NCBI RefSeq assembly: GCF_002863565.1 | Contig: NZ_PGUW01000015.1 | Coordinates: 1-64,000 of the forward strand | From: Bacillus sp. V5-8f | GTDB taxonomy: Bacteria > Bacillota > Bacilli > Bacillales > DSM-1321 | Length of the DNA: 64,000 nucleotides | Reading direction: 5' to 3' | Part shown: positions 55,282 to 63,120 of the stretch, piece after piece | Position numbering within the stretch: the stretch's first letter is position 1 | Layout: each line of letters starts with the position of its first letter | The notes under the pieces: model-generated | What the model was told of the DNA's origin: nothing | Databases searched by the model: none | What the model saw: only the letters and a program-made list of their open reading frames with translations | Position numbers and translations under genes: made by a program

Positions 55282-56250
55282 TCAGTTTTGATTTAGGGAA
55301 TTAGAATGCAAAGAATCCCCTCTGGTTTTTCCCATCCTGCTGAAAATCGTTGCAAGGATAGGTCCTGATATGTTATGCCATACGCTAAAAATGGCTGATG
55401 GTACGGCTGACAACGGGCTGAAAAATTGTGTTGCTATAGCCGCTCCCAATCCGGAATTCTGCATTCCTACTTCGATGGCAACCGCTTTTTTCTTGGATAA
55501 ATCCATTTTGAAGATTTTCCCGAATACAAATCCAAGTGTATACCCTAGCAAATTATGTAATACAACAACTGCGAAGATCGTTAATCCCGTTTTGGCGATT
55601 TGCTCTTGACTGCCCGCTACGACAGCTGAAACGATTGCCACAATTCCTACCACGGATACAAGCGGAAGGGCTTTAACACTTGCTTCAGCCTGCTTTTTGA
55701 ATAGTTTCTGTACAATAAACCCAAGCAGGATTGGAAGCAGCACCATTTTTACAATGGATAAAAGCAGTGCACCAGCATCGACAGGCACCCATTCACGTGC
55801 AAGAAACAAGATAAGAGCAGGAGTGACAATCGGTGCCAGAAGTGTAGTAATGGAAGTGATCGTTACAGACAATGCAACGTCGCCCCTGGCTAAAAGGGTC
55901 ATAACATTAGAGGCCGTTCCACCTGGGCAGCAGCCTACCAATATAACGCCTACCGCGATTTCCGGCGGAAGTTGTAAAGCTTTTGCCAATATGAAGGCGA
56001 GGGAAGGCATGATTACAAATTGTCCTACAACGCCAACGGCGACATCCTTTGGACGTTTCAGTACCTCTTTGAAGTCATTAGCGGATATGGTTAATCCCAT
56101 TCCGAACATAATAATTCCAAGTAAGGGAACGATGTATGGAGCGATCCAAGTAAAAGTAGAAGGAGAAAAGAAAGCGAGAGCCGCAAACAATAGCACCCAA
56201 ATCGCAAACGTGTTCCCTACAAAGTGACTAATGCGTTCTAATGTTTTCAT
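55282..56250 (-). CDS. Bile acid:sodium symporter (BASS) family transporter
   Basis: The 322-residue membrane protein has about ten hydrophobic helices and the BASS sodium-site motifs GMGLTISANDFKEVLKRP and VGCCPGGTASNVMTLLARGDVALSVT, plus IEVGMQNSGLGAAIATQFF. Bacterial BASS proteins such as YocS move organic anions (pantoate or keto acids in some species) with sodium. ATG 56250 follows GGTGG; an upstream GTG is possible. It lies 155 bases from the PucR gene and reads the same way, so it could belong to the same catabolic region. Confidence 0.9.
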   Translation of the reverse strand: MKTLERISHFVGNTFAIWVLLFAALAFFSPSTFTWIAPYIVPLLGIIMFGMGLTISANDFKEVLKRPKDVAVGVVGQFVIMPSLAFILAKALQLPPEIAVGVILVGCCPGGTASNVMTLLARGDVALSVTITSITTLLAPIVTPALILFLAREWVPVDAGALLLSIVKMVLLPILLGFIVQKLFKKQAEASVKALPLVSVVGIVAIVSAVVAGSQEQIAKTGLTIFAVVVLHNLLGYTLGFVFGKIFKMDLSKKKAVAIEVGMQNSGLGAAIATQFFSPLSAVPSAIFSVWHNISGPILATIFSRMGKTRGDSLHSNSLNQN

Positions 56251-56404
56251 GTTGTTTACCACCAATCTGTTTTTTCGACAAGGTATATCTTACACAAAAA
56301 AATGAATTGTTGCAATATAAAGAATATTGGTGATTACTGAAAATATCGTGATAATAGGCTCGGTGAGCAGGTTCCAAAAGAGCTTGAAGTATTTGATCAT
56401 TTTG

Positions 56405-58069
56405 TTAAACGAATGGATCATCAGCCGTTTTAAAAAGAGGAAGGAGTTTTAAGCTGATCGCTAAATTTAGACGGTCATTATCATTTTTTAAATCAACGTT
56501 GCACAGCTTTTCTACGGATTCAATTCGATAACGAACGGTATTATGATGCAGGAATAATTTTTTTGCCGTTAATCTGTAATTTCCACCCGTTTCTAAAAAG
56601 ACACGCAAGGTTTCAAGTAATTCTTTGTTTTCCTTCTGGTTTGATATAAGAGGGTTGAGCATTTCCTGAAAGAATAATTCAAGCTCACTGCGTATTGCTT
56701 CGTGATGGAAAATTCTATATAGCCCAAGCTCGGAAAAATGTGTGATATGATCTTGGCCAAAAATCCGTAAACCTATTGTTAATGCTTGAATCGCTTCTTT
56801 GTAAGCTATATGAATCCCCTTATATCCTTCGTGGAACCGACCTGTTCCAATGTTTAGAAAGGCGGTTTCCTGACCCATTTCCTTCAACAGATAGGATAGC
56901 TTCGATTTCAATTCCTTTGTAAACAGATCTAGTTCAGCATTAGTATTTCTTTCTAGATTTATTGGATGCAAAACGATTAAGCGCTGTCCACCATCAAGGC
57001 CTATAATGACACCTGAAGTAAAAAGGCGTGAGAAATTCCTTAAAATATACTCTTTTATCTCCCAAATCGATCGCATTGGATGGGCGGGATTTTTTGGTTC
57101 TATATGTATATCGATAGCTGTGACAACATAATGTTCTCCTAGCTCCCAGCCGACCTCTTGAAATGACATTTTAGCCATGTTGTATGAGAAAGAGTCGTCT
57201 TCAAACATTTGGCGAAGAAGATTATGCCTTAGGTTTCGTTTCGCTTTTCGATGTTCCTCCATTTTTTCAATTTCCAATGCGGCTACAATGGTGGCTTGCT
57301 CTAGAGGGATGATATCTTCCGGACAAAAGGGCCTGTTTTTTTCCAGCAATACAATATAACCGGTCTTCGTATGAAGGGCTTCAATCGGGACGATTACCCG
57401 GGGGTTGCTCCCCCGGATGCGGGAAATTTTCGGGATTTCTTGAATCACTGTAAGTGCCTCATCTTTTCCGGGCAGATAGAGTCCAGAAACGGGGTCGGTG
57501 CCAGTCAGAATCGGCATGTTTGAGTAGGAAGAAAACAACTGATTGGAAGCCAAGTCAATGATCGCAACTGGATTTTGTACAAAATTCACCAATAAACGGG
57601 CTATTTCCAGAAGTCCTCCGTGGCCAAGCACCTGTTCAATCAACTGTTTTCGGATATGATTGGAACGTTCTAGCTGGGCAGCCTGCAGATTGATAATTTC
57701 CGTCATAATTGGGTTGATAATATCGGTCCAGGAGCATTCATAGGGGATGGAAATAATCGGTACTCCCAATTCGTCAGCCACAGTGGCAACAGTATCCGGT
57801 AATTGAGTTAAATAGCGGTTAAACTTAATGCCTAGCCCGCTTACATTAGCTTCTTTAAGGAAAGGAATGCTCTTGACCAAACTTTCTGCATTTCCCTGAA
57901 AGGCGAAACCAGTCGTTAAGATAAATTCATTTCCGCGCAGCCATTGATAGAAGTCAGGCACATCTGTCACAGTTACCGAGGAAACATGGCGATCTATCCC
58001 TGAAGCTCCAGCTATAACTTGTGCCCTGGAAAGACAAGGCATATTCATGATTTCACGAAGTGTGATCAT
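56405..58069 (-). CDS. PucR-family transcriptional regulator
   Basis: The 554-residue regulator has the N-terminal PucR domain (about 1-125; LREIMNMPCLSRAQVIAGASGIDRHVSSVTVTDVPDFYQWLRGNEF), a middle GGDEF-like sensor region and a C-terminal HTH of the PucR type (YRLTAKKLFLHHNTVRYRIESVEKL, about 508-532). Such proteins activate purine, allantoin or amino-acid breakdown genes. It is transcribed away from the ridA-MBL-FAH-CocE genes, with 490 bases between them that hold a repeat array, so it is the likely regulator of that unit. Confidence 0.9.
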   Translation of the reverse strand: MITLREIMNMPCLSRAQVIAGASGIDRHVSSVTVTDVPDFYQWLRGNEFILTTGFAFQGNAESLVKSIPFLKEANVSGLGIKFNRYLTQLPDTVATVADELGVPIISIPYECSWTDIINPIMTEIINLQAAQLERSNHIRKQLIEQVLGHGGLLEIARLLVNFVQNPVAIIDLASNQLFSSYSNMPILTGTDPVSGLYLPGKDEALTVIQEIPKISRIRGSNPRVIVPIEALHTKTGYIVLLEKNRPFCPEDIIPLEQATIVAALEIEKMEEHRKAKRNLRHNLLRQMFEDDSFSYNMAKMSFQEVGWELGEHYVVTAIDIHIEPKNPAHPMRSIWEIKEYILRNFSRLFTSGVIIGLDGGQRLIVLHPINLERNTNAELDLFTKELKSKLSYLLKEMGQETAFLNIGTGRFHEGYKGIHIAYKEAIQALTIGLRIFGQDHITHFSELGLYRIFHHEAIRSELELFFQEMLNPLISNQKENKELLETLRVFLETGGNYRLTAKKLFLHHNTVRYRIESVEKLCNVDLKNDNDRLNLAISLKLLPLFKTADDPFV

Positions 58070-58109
58070 CGACAGTCCTCCCGAACAAATAAAAAAGCAA
58101 TAATTTACT

Positions 58110-58402
58110 ATATACCAACTAAATTTGAGAGTCTCCGCTTAAATTTAGGAAATATCATCTAATGTTGAGATGTGTCAGCCAGGTTTGAGATAAATCAACT
58201 GATTTTCGAATATATCAGCCAAGTTTGAGGTAGATCTGTTGAATTTCGAATAAATCAGCCAAATTTGAAATATATCAGCTAAATTAGCTAGAGATATATC
58301 AGCCAAACTGACATCTATCAGCCAATTTAAGATATGTCAGGCTAAGTTTAAGTTAGATTCATTCCATATATATCAGCATATTCCGAATACACCAGCTATA
58401 CT
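58110..58402. repeat. Large 20-bp degenerate tandem repeat array
   Basis: Eight successive units of exactly 20 bp start at 58110, 58130, 58150, 58170, 58190, 58210, 58230 and 58250, followed by looser units (24, 19, 19 and 21 bp). The approximate consensus is ATATATCAGCCAAATTTGAG, whose core TATATCAGCC is shared by most units, and pairs of units alternate between ending TTTGAG and TTTCGA. The reverse complement core GGCTGATATA resembles the CGCTGATATA cores of the array at 45836. It fills most of the space between divergent pucR and ridA. It is not coding (stops in all frames) and not a CRISPR array. Confidence 0.8.
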
Positions 58403-58559
58403 TTTATTCTATTACAGTCTTCAAAATTCCTTCTATCTGCCCACAGCAGCATTTTTTAGACAAATATACAAATAGAAGTACAAAAGTTTGGATGATTGTT
58501 CAATGTTTCCGAAAATTCAAAATGTTAAAATAGTCCTAACATATGATAGGGAGCTGAAG

Positions 58560-58958
58560 ATGATGACGAAGCAAGTAGTATGGACCAATGATGCACCACA
58601 GCCGGTAGGCCAGTATTCACCAGCAACAAGGTATGGCAATCTTTTGGTCGTTGGCGGAAACGGACCTATTAATCATAACACCGGAGAAGTGGTACGCGGG
58701 AATTTCAAGGAAGAAGCGCGTTTAACGTTAAAAAATATGCAAGCGGTCATCGAGGCTGGAGGATCGTCATTGAGCAATGTATTAAAAGTGACAGTCTATT
58801 TGGCTAACATTAAGGATTTTGACGAGTTTAATGAAGTATATTCAGAGTTCTTTCCTGATGTAAAATCTGCACCAACACGTGCTGTAGTCGGGGTAGCTGG
58901 TCTGTGGGGCGGTATATCCGTTGAAACGGAATGCCTTGCTGTCGTAAATGAAGAATAA
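58560..58958 (+). CDS. RidA-family enamine/imine deaminase
   Basis: The 132-residue protein belongs to the YjgF/YER057c/UK114 family. It has the family motifs VGQYSPATRYGNLLVVGGNGPIN, TLKNMQAVIEAGGSSLSNVLKVTVYL and the SAPTRAVVGVAGLWGGISVETECLA segment, which includes the Arg and Glu that bind the substrate carboxylate. Such proteins hydrolyse reactive enamines and imines arising in amino-acid and purine breakdown. ATG 58560 follows GGGAGCTGAAG; 58563 is equally possible. It heads the four-gene unit. Confidence 0.9.
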   Translation: MMTKQVVWTNDAPQPVGQYSPATRYGNLLVVGGNGPINHNTGEVVRGNFKEEARLTLKNMQAVIEAGGSSLSNVLKVTVYLANIKDFDEFNEVYSEFFPDVKSAPTRAVVGVAGLWGGISVETECLAVVNEE

Positions 58959-58984
58959 AAGAATATAAAAAAGGGGGAAGCGGT

Positions 58985-59758
58985 ATGTCATTAGAAATCC
59001 GTATTATGAATCTTGGAGATATAGAAGCGGAAGCTAGCTTTACAGTGTTAGGACATGCTCCTGGCACAACCGTTAAGGTACCAACCTATGCTTTTCTGAT
59101 TTTAGGAGCGGAAAAGCCAATTTTGGTTGATGCAGGATTTCGTACTACCGAAATAATGGGGCGTTTGGGGATGAAGGCTACACAAAGAGAAGAGCAAAAA
59201 ATTGAAAATCAGCTAGCCATACATGGTGTAAAACCGGAGGATATTGGCCATGTCATCCTAACCCACCTTCATTTGGATCACGCGGGCCTTGTCTATAAGT
59301 TTCCAGATGCAGTTGCAGTCGTTCAACGTAAGGAAATGGAAGCAGGATTCAGCGGAGTTATGGGCGGGCAGTATGTTTATGAAGATATGGAGCATATGTT
59401 CCAAAGGCTTTATAAACCTGGCTCTTTGTGGCTATTGGATGGACAAGAATCAGGGCCTGTTAGTGTCGTTCCTGGATTGAAGTGCGTTTTTGCGAAAAGC
59501 CATTCACCAGGAATGCAATTCGTGTATGTCGAAACATCAAAAGGTACTGCAGTTATTTGCAGCGATGCCATTTATAATATCGGACTTCAAACCCGCCATT
59601 ATCGTGAAATATATGGGAACTACTGGCCAAGCGGTAACCACTACTGGACCAAACGCGACGAAATGGCTGCAGTTGCCCGTGCATGCAATGATGCTGATTT
59701 CCTGCTTGCATCCCATGATTATGAAGTAGAAGAAAAGTATGGTGATAGAATCATATAA
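58985..59758 (+). CDS. Metallo-beta-lactamase-fold hydrolase (lactonase-like)
   Basis: The 257-residue protein has the MBL metal motif THLHLDHAG (His94, His96, Asp98, His99), further metal ligands in KSHSPGMQF, ICSDA and LASHD, and the long insert typical of N-acyl-homoserine-lactonase-like members (AiiA/AttM group). Hydrolysis of a lactone or ester is likely, but the real substrate may be a pathway intermediate rather than a signal molecule, since it lies in a catabolic operon. AAGGGGGAAGCGGT precedes ATG 58985; 26 bases separate it from ridA. Confidence 0.85.
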   Translation: MSLEIRIMNLGDIEAEASFTVLGHAPGTTVKVPTYAFLILGAEKPILVDAGFRTTEIMGRLGMKATQREEQKIENQLAIHGVKPEDIGHVILTHLHLDHAGLVYKFPDAVAVVQRKEMEAGFSGVMGGQYVYEDMEHMFQRLYKPGSLWLLDGQESGPVSVVPGLKCVFAKSHSPGMQFVYVETSKGTAVICSDAIYNIGLQTRHYREIYGNYWPSGNHYWTKRDEMAAVARACNDADFLLASHDYEVEEKYGDRII

Positions 59759-59831
59759 TTTGTACAATAGTCTATGAAGCTTACTTTTTAACAAAGGAAA
59801 GCTCCGACATCTTTGAAAAGGGGAATTTTGT

Positions 59832-60743
59832 ATGCGCTTACTAACAATCAGTTCCAGCCATGGTCTTACTTTAGGTGTTAAAACGGACAAAGGAATTATC
59901 GATGTTGCCCTTGCGAAAAATCACCTTGGGGAAGAGCACGGCATCCCGGTTACAATGGACGAGCTAGTACGTGGAGGTGAAGCTGCTAAAAGTAACTTGG
60001 ATCACTTTATTTCTAACGCAATTCAGGAAGAAAACAAAGCGGGACCCTGGTTCCATGAGGAATCTTCGATAACAATTGGGCCAAGCGTACCATCTCCTGG
60101 AAAAATCATCTGTGTAGGTCTCAATTATAGGCGCCACGCAGACGAAACAGGAATGGCCATACCGGAATTTCCAATCTTATTTAGTAAATTTAACAATGCA
60201 ATCACAGGACATCTTCAAGAAATTTCTCTTCCGGAAGACGGAAATCAATTCGATTATGAAGCTGAATTGGCTATCGTTATTGGCAAGAAGGCAGAAAATG
60301 TAAGCAGGGAAGCTGCACTTTCGCACGTGTTCGGCTACACAAACGCAAATGACTTTTCTTGCCGGGATCTGCAGTTCCGTTCCGGTCAATGGCTTTTAGG
60401 CAAAAGCTATGATACATGGTGCCCAGTCGGTCCTTATATTCTTACGGCTGATGAAATTGAAGATCCAAATAACTTGGGAATTCGCTGCATTGTTAATGGT
60501 GACATACGGCAAAATTCAAATACAGCAGACATGATTTTTGCATGTGATGAATTAATCTCATATATTTCCAAGTACATAACCTTGGAGCCGGGAGACTTGA
60601 TTCTAACTGGTACACCAGAGGGAGTGGCAATGGGGATGGAATCGAAGCCATGGGTAAAACCAGGAGATGAAATTGTTGTCGAAGTGGAAGGGCTCGGTAC
60701 TTTATCAAATCGTGTCGGTGAAAGAAAAACATCCACAATTTAA
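59832..60743 (+). CDS. Fumarylacetoacetate hydrolase family protein
   Basis: The 303-residue protein belongs to the FAH superfamily. The C-terminal catalytic domain shows ICVGLNYRRHADETG, DYEAELAIVIGKKAENVS with the Glu-x-Glu metal ligands, the DFSCRDLQFRSGQWLLGKSYDTWCPVGPYI segment and LTGTPEGVAMG. FAH members hydrolyse or hydrate 1,3-dicarbonyl-type compounds and act in aromatic-acid and related ring catabolism. It is 73 bases after the MBL gene; AAAGGGG precedes the ATG. Exact substrate unknown. Confidence 0.88.
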   Translation: MRLLTISSSHGLTLGVKTDKGIIDVALAKNHLGEEHGIPVTMDELVRGGEAAKSNLDHFISNAIQEENKAGPWFHEESSITIGPSVPSPGKIICVGLNYRRHADETGMAIPEFPILFSKFNNAITGHLQEISLPEDGNQFDYEAELAIVIGKKAENVSREAALSHVFGYTNANDFSCRDLQFRSGQWLLGKSYDTWCPVGPYILTADEIEDPNNLGIRCIVNGDIRQNSNTADMIFACDELISYISKYITLEPGDLILTGTPEGVAMGMESKPWVKPGDEIVVEVEGLGTLSNRVGERKTSTI

Positions 60744-60760
60744 ATCGGGGAGGTATGTGA

Positions 60761-62473
60761 ATGATTTCTGTTAACCAAATTTATGACGTGGAGCTTGAAG
60801 CTAATATACCAATCGTCATGCGAGATGGCGTTACTTTGCTGGCGGATATTTATTATCCGAAAGGAGATGGCAAATTTCCTGTTCTGCTTATGCGTTCCCC
60901 GTACGATAAATCACATTCTGAATTTATGAGCTATCTTCATCCCGAATGGTATGCCAGGCAAGGGTACATTGTAGTAACCCAGGATTCACGAGGGAAATTT
61001 GCTTCTGAAGGCGAATTTAACCCTTTTCATTATGAGCGCCAGGATGGACTAGACACGATTGAATTTGTGAAAGATTTGCCGAGATCAAACGGGAAAGTGG
61101 GCATGTATGGATTCTCCTATGTTGGGGCGACCCAATTGCACCCTGCTGTTGAGAATCCTGATGGTCTAACGGCGATTGCCCCGGCTTTTACAAATGACGG
61201 ATATTATGAAGATTGGTCATATAAAAATGGTGCGACCCATTTAGCCTTCCTGCAATCCTGGTCTGCCTTTTTATCGCTGGACCAGGCTATGAGAAAAGGG
61301 AAGCCGGAAGCAGCCCGGAAATTAATGAAGATTAATACAAGCATCAACGAAGAATACGACCATCTGCCACTTACCGATCACCCTTTGATCGACCGTGATA
61401 TTACATCATTTTATTATGAATGGCTCTCTCACCCGACCTTTGACGACTATTGGAAAAAATGGCACTTGGGGGATAAATACAATCAGTTGAATATACCTTC
61501 CCTGAATATTGGAGGATGGTATGACATCTTCATAGAAGGAACCATACGAAATTATACCGGAATCTCAAAATTGAATAAAAATCAAAAATTGGTAATAGGA
61601 CCTTGGTATCACATGCCATGGACCAACTTTGTCGGTGACATCTATTTTGGGGAAGAAGCGAATAATGTTGTTGATGAAATTCAGATTCGCTGGTATGACT
61701 ACTGGTTGAAAGGTGAAGAGAACGGCATTATGGAAGAACCGCCGGTATCCATTTTTGTCATGGGTGAAAATAAATGGAGGCAGGAGCAGGAATGGCCATT
61801 AGCCAGAACGCAATATACTCCTTTTTACATTCACAGCAAAGGTAGAGCAAACTCTTTAAATGGAGATGGAACCTTGAATCGCCAAACACCAGACAGGGAG
61901 ATTCCGGACATTTATGTTTATAACCCGCTTGATCCTGTACCAAGTGTTGGAGGACATAGCTGCTGCAACGCTGCGTTAACTCCAATGGGCCCTAAGGATC
62001 AACGGATAGTAGAGGGGCGCAACGATGTATTGGTTTATACAACGGATACACTTACTGAAGATTTAGAGGTGACCGGACCAGTCCAGGCTATTATTTATGC
62101 CTCTTCCTCTGTTGACGATACTGATTTTACTGTAAAACTTGTGGATGTTCATCCAGATGGAAAGGCTATCAATCTATTGGAAGGCATTCAAAGGGCCAGC
62201 TATAGAGATTCTAATGAAGATCCAAAACCAATTACTCCAGGAGAAATTTATGAATACCGCTTCCATGTAGGAAGCACGAGCAATTTATTCAAAAAAGGCC
62301 ATAAAATCCGCGTCGAAATTTCAAGCAGCAACTTTCCTGCATTTGACGTAAACTTAAACTCATTTAGAATAGACAAATCTGGAACTTATGCAGATAGCAA
62401 GCTAGCTACCCAAAAAATATATCATGACGAGAAATATCCAACGCATGTTGTTCTACCAATCATTCCAAGATAA
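60761..62473 (+). CDS. CocE/NonD-family hydrolase (X-Pro dipeptidyl-peptidase-like)
   Basis: The 570-residue protein is a serine alpha/beta-hydrolase of the CocE/NonD class: an N-terminal ANIPIVMRDGVTLLADIYYPKG, the nucleophile Ser119 in GMYGFSYVGATQ, and a C-terminal jelly-roll domain (VEISSSNFPAFDVNLN). Relatives cleave cocaine, glutaryl-7-ACA or proline dipeptides. No signal peptide, so it acts in the cytoplasm. Stop at 62473; a terminator follows. In this operon it probably breaks an ester or amide of the starting substrate. Confidence 0.88.
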   Translation: MISVNQIYDVELEANIPIVMRDGVTLLADIYYPKGDGKFPVLLMRSPYDKSHSEFMSYLHPEWYARQGYIVVTQDSRGKFASEGEFNPFHYERQDGLDTIEFVKDLPRSNGKVGMYGFSYVGATQLHPAVENPDGLTAIAPAFTNDGYYEDWSYKNGATHLAFLQSWSAFLSLDQAMRKGKPEAARKLMKINTSINEEYDHLPLTDHPLIDRDITSFYYEWLSHPTFDDYWKKWHLGDKYNQLNIPSLNIGGWYDIFIEGTIRNYTGISKLNKNQKLVIGPWYHMPWTNFVGDIYFGEEANNVVDEIQIRWYDYWLKGEENGIMEEPPVSIFVMGENKWRQEQEWPLARTQYTPFYIHSKGRANSLNGDGTLNRQTPDREIPDIYVYNPLDPVPSVGGHSCCNAALTPMGPKDQRIVEGRNDVLVYTTDTLTEDLEVTGPVQAIIYASSSVDDTDFTVKLVDVHPDGKAINLLEGIQRASYRDSNEDPKPITPGEIYEYRFHVGSTSNLFKKGHKIRVEISSSNFPAFDVNLNSFRIDKSGTYADSKLATQKIYHDEKYPTHVVLPIIPR

Positions 62474-62503
62474 GCGAAGTCTATAATCAATAATCTACGG
62501 TCA

Positions 62504-62731
62504 TTAAACTAACAAAGACAACTGCTCCTTATGATATGGGACAGTTGTCTTTTTGCTGGGCTTAAATTCCACCTCATACCAGTCTCGTGTGATTGGTTTC
62601 TCTGTTCCCGGTTTTACGGCTCCTTCGTGTTCAACTAGTTTGGCGGTACCAGAGGACAATTTACCCTTTATTATTATCCACTGTATTTCTCTACGGTTTC
62701 CTATGGTCCATTTTGACGAATGTACAAGCAA
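62504..62731 (-). CDS. Unknown 75-residue protein
   Basis: The minus strand encodes a basic 75-residue protein (LVHSSKWTIGNRREIQWIIIKGKLSSGTAKLVEHEGAV near the start, ending in EFKPSKKTTVPYHKEQLSLLV). The composition and the beta-strand-like pattern look natural. Start TTG 62731, with only AAGAG as a weak ribosome site. Its last codons overlap the plus-strand terminator of the CocE gene. No family recognised. Confidence 0.5.
   Translation of the reverse strand: MLVHSSKWTIGNRREIQWIIIKGKLSSGTAKLVEHEGAVKPGTEKPITRDWYEVEFKPSKKTTVPYHKEQLSLLV
62514..62554 (+). terminator. Terminator of the ridA-MBL-FAH-CocE unit
   Basis: AAAGACAACTG pairs perfectly with CAGTTGTCTTT around a 17-base loop, followed by TTG. 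It lies 41 bases past the CocE stop. Confidence 0.7.
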
Positions 62732-63013
62732 TAAACGCTCTTAAAGAATATATTGTTCTAGATTAATGGTCAGGAGTGAGCATTATTACGCATTTTTTTG
62801 CAAGATTAACCGGAAGAAATGAAGTTCCGCCAAGAAGGACTAATCTCGTTGTTTTCAAATGAAGCACCGGAGATTAGTTCTTTTTGAGGTGTTTTTAAAA
62901 TGATGTCCGATGGAAGTTACTTCTTGGATATATCTTCTTTTGTCAGCACACTATAAAATAAAGGAATCGGGGTACCCATTATTATGGAAATATATTGTGA
63001 ATTGTTAAGGATT
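62732..63013. other. Intergenic stretch
   Basis: No gene seen. A hairpin (GGACTAATCTC with GAGATTAGTTC, 62836-62885, then TTTTT) may end an antisense or read-through transcript. Confidence 0.35.
62836..62885 (+). terminator. Hairpin with U-run
   Basis: GGACTAATCTC pairs with GAGATTAGTTC across a 22-base loop and is followed by TTTTT. No gene directly upstream on this strand explains it. Confidence 0.6.
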
Positions 63014-63071
63014 TTTACAAAAGCTTAACCATCGTCCGGTTTTTTTACATTCAATACATAGCTACTTAACA
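63014..63071 (+). promoter_or_regulatory. PhoP box cluster of the alkaline phosphatase gene
   Basis: TTNACA-like hexamers occur at 63014 (TTTACA), 63025 (TTAACC), 63044 (TTTACA), 63055 (TACATA) and 63066 (TTAACA). Within each group they are 11 bases apart, the helical spacing of Bacillus PhoP boxes. A TACTAT element at 63081-63086 is a fitting -10. This predicts induction under phosphate starvation. Confidence 0.75.
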
Positions 63072-63120
63072 ATCATATATTACTATGTTTTCATAGATAA
63101 CACGAGTGGGGGAAACATAA

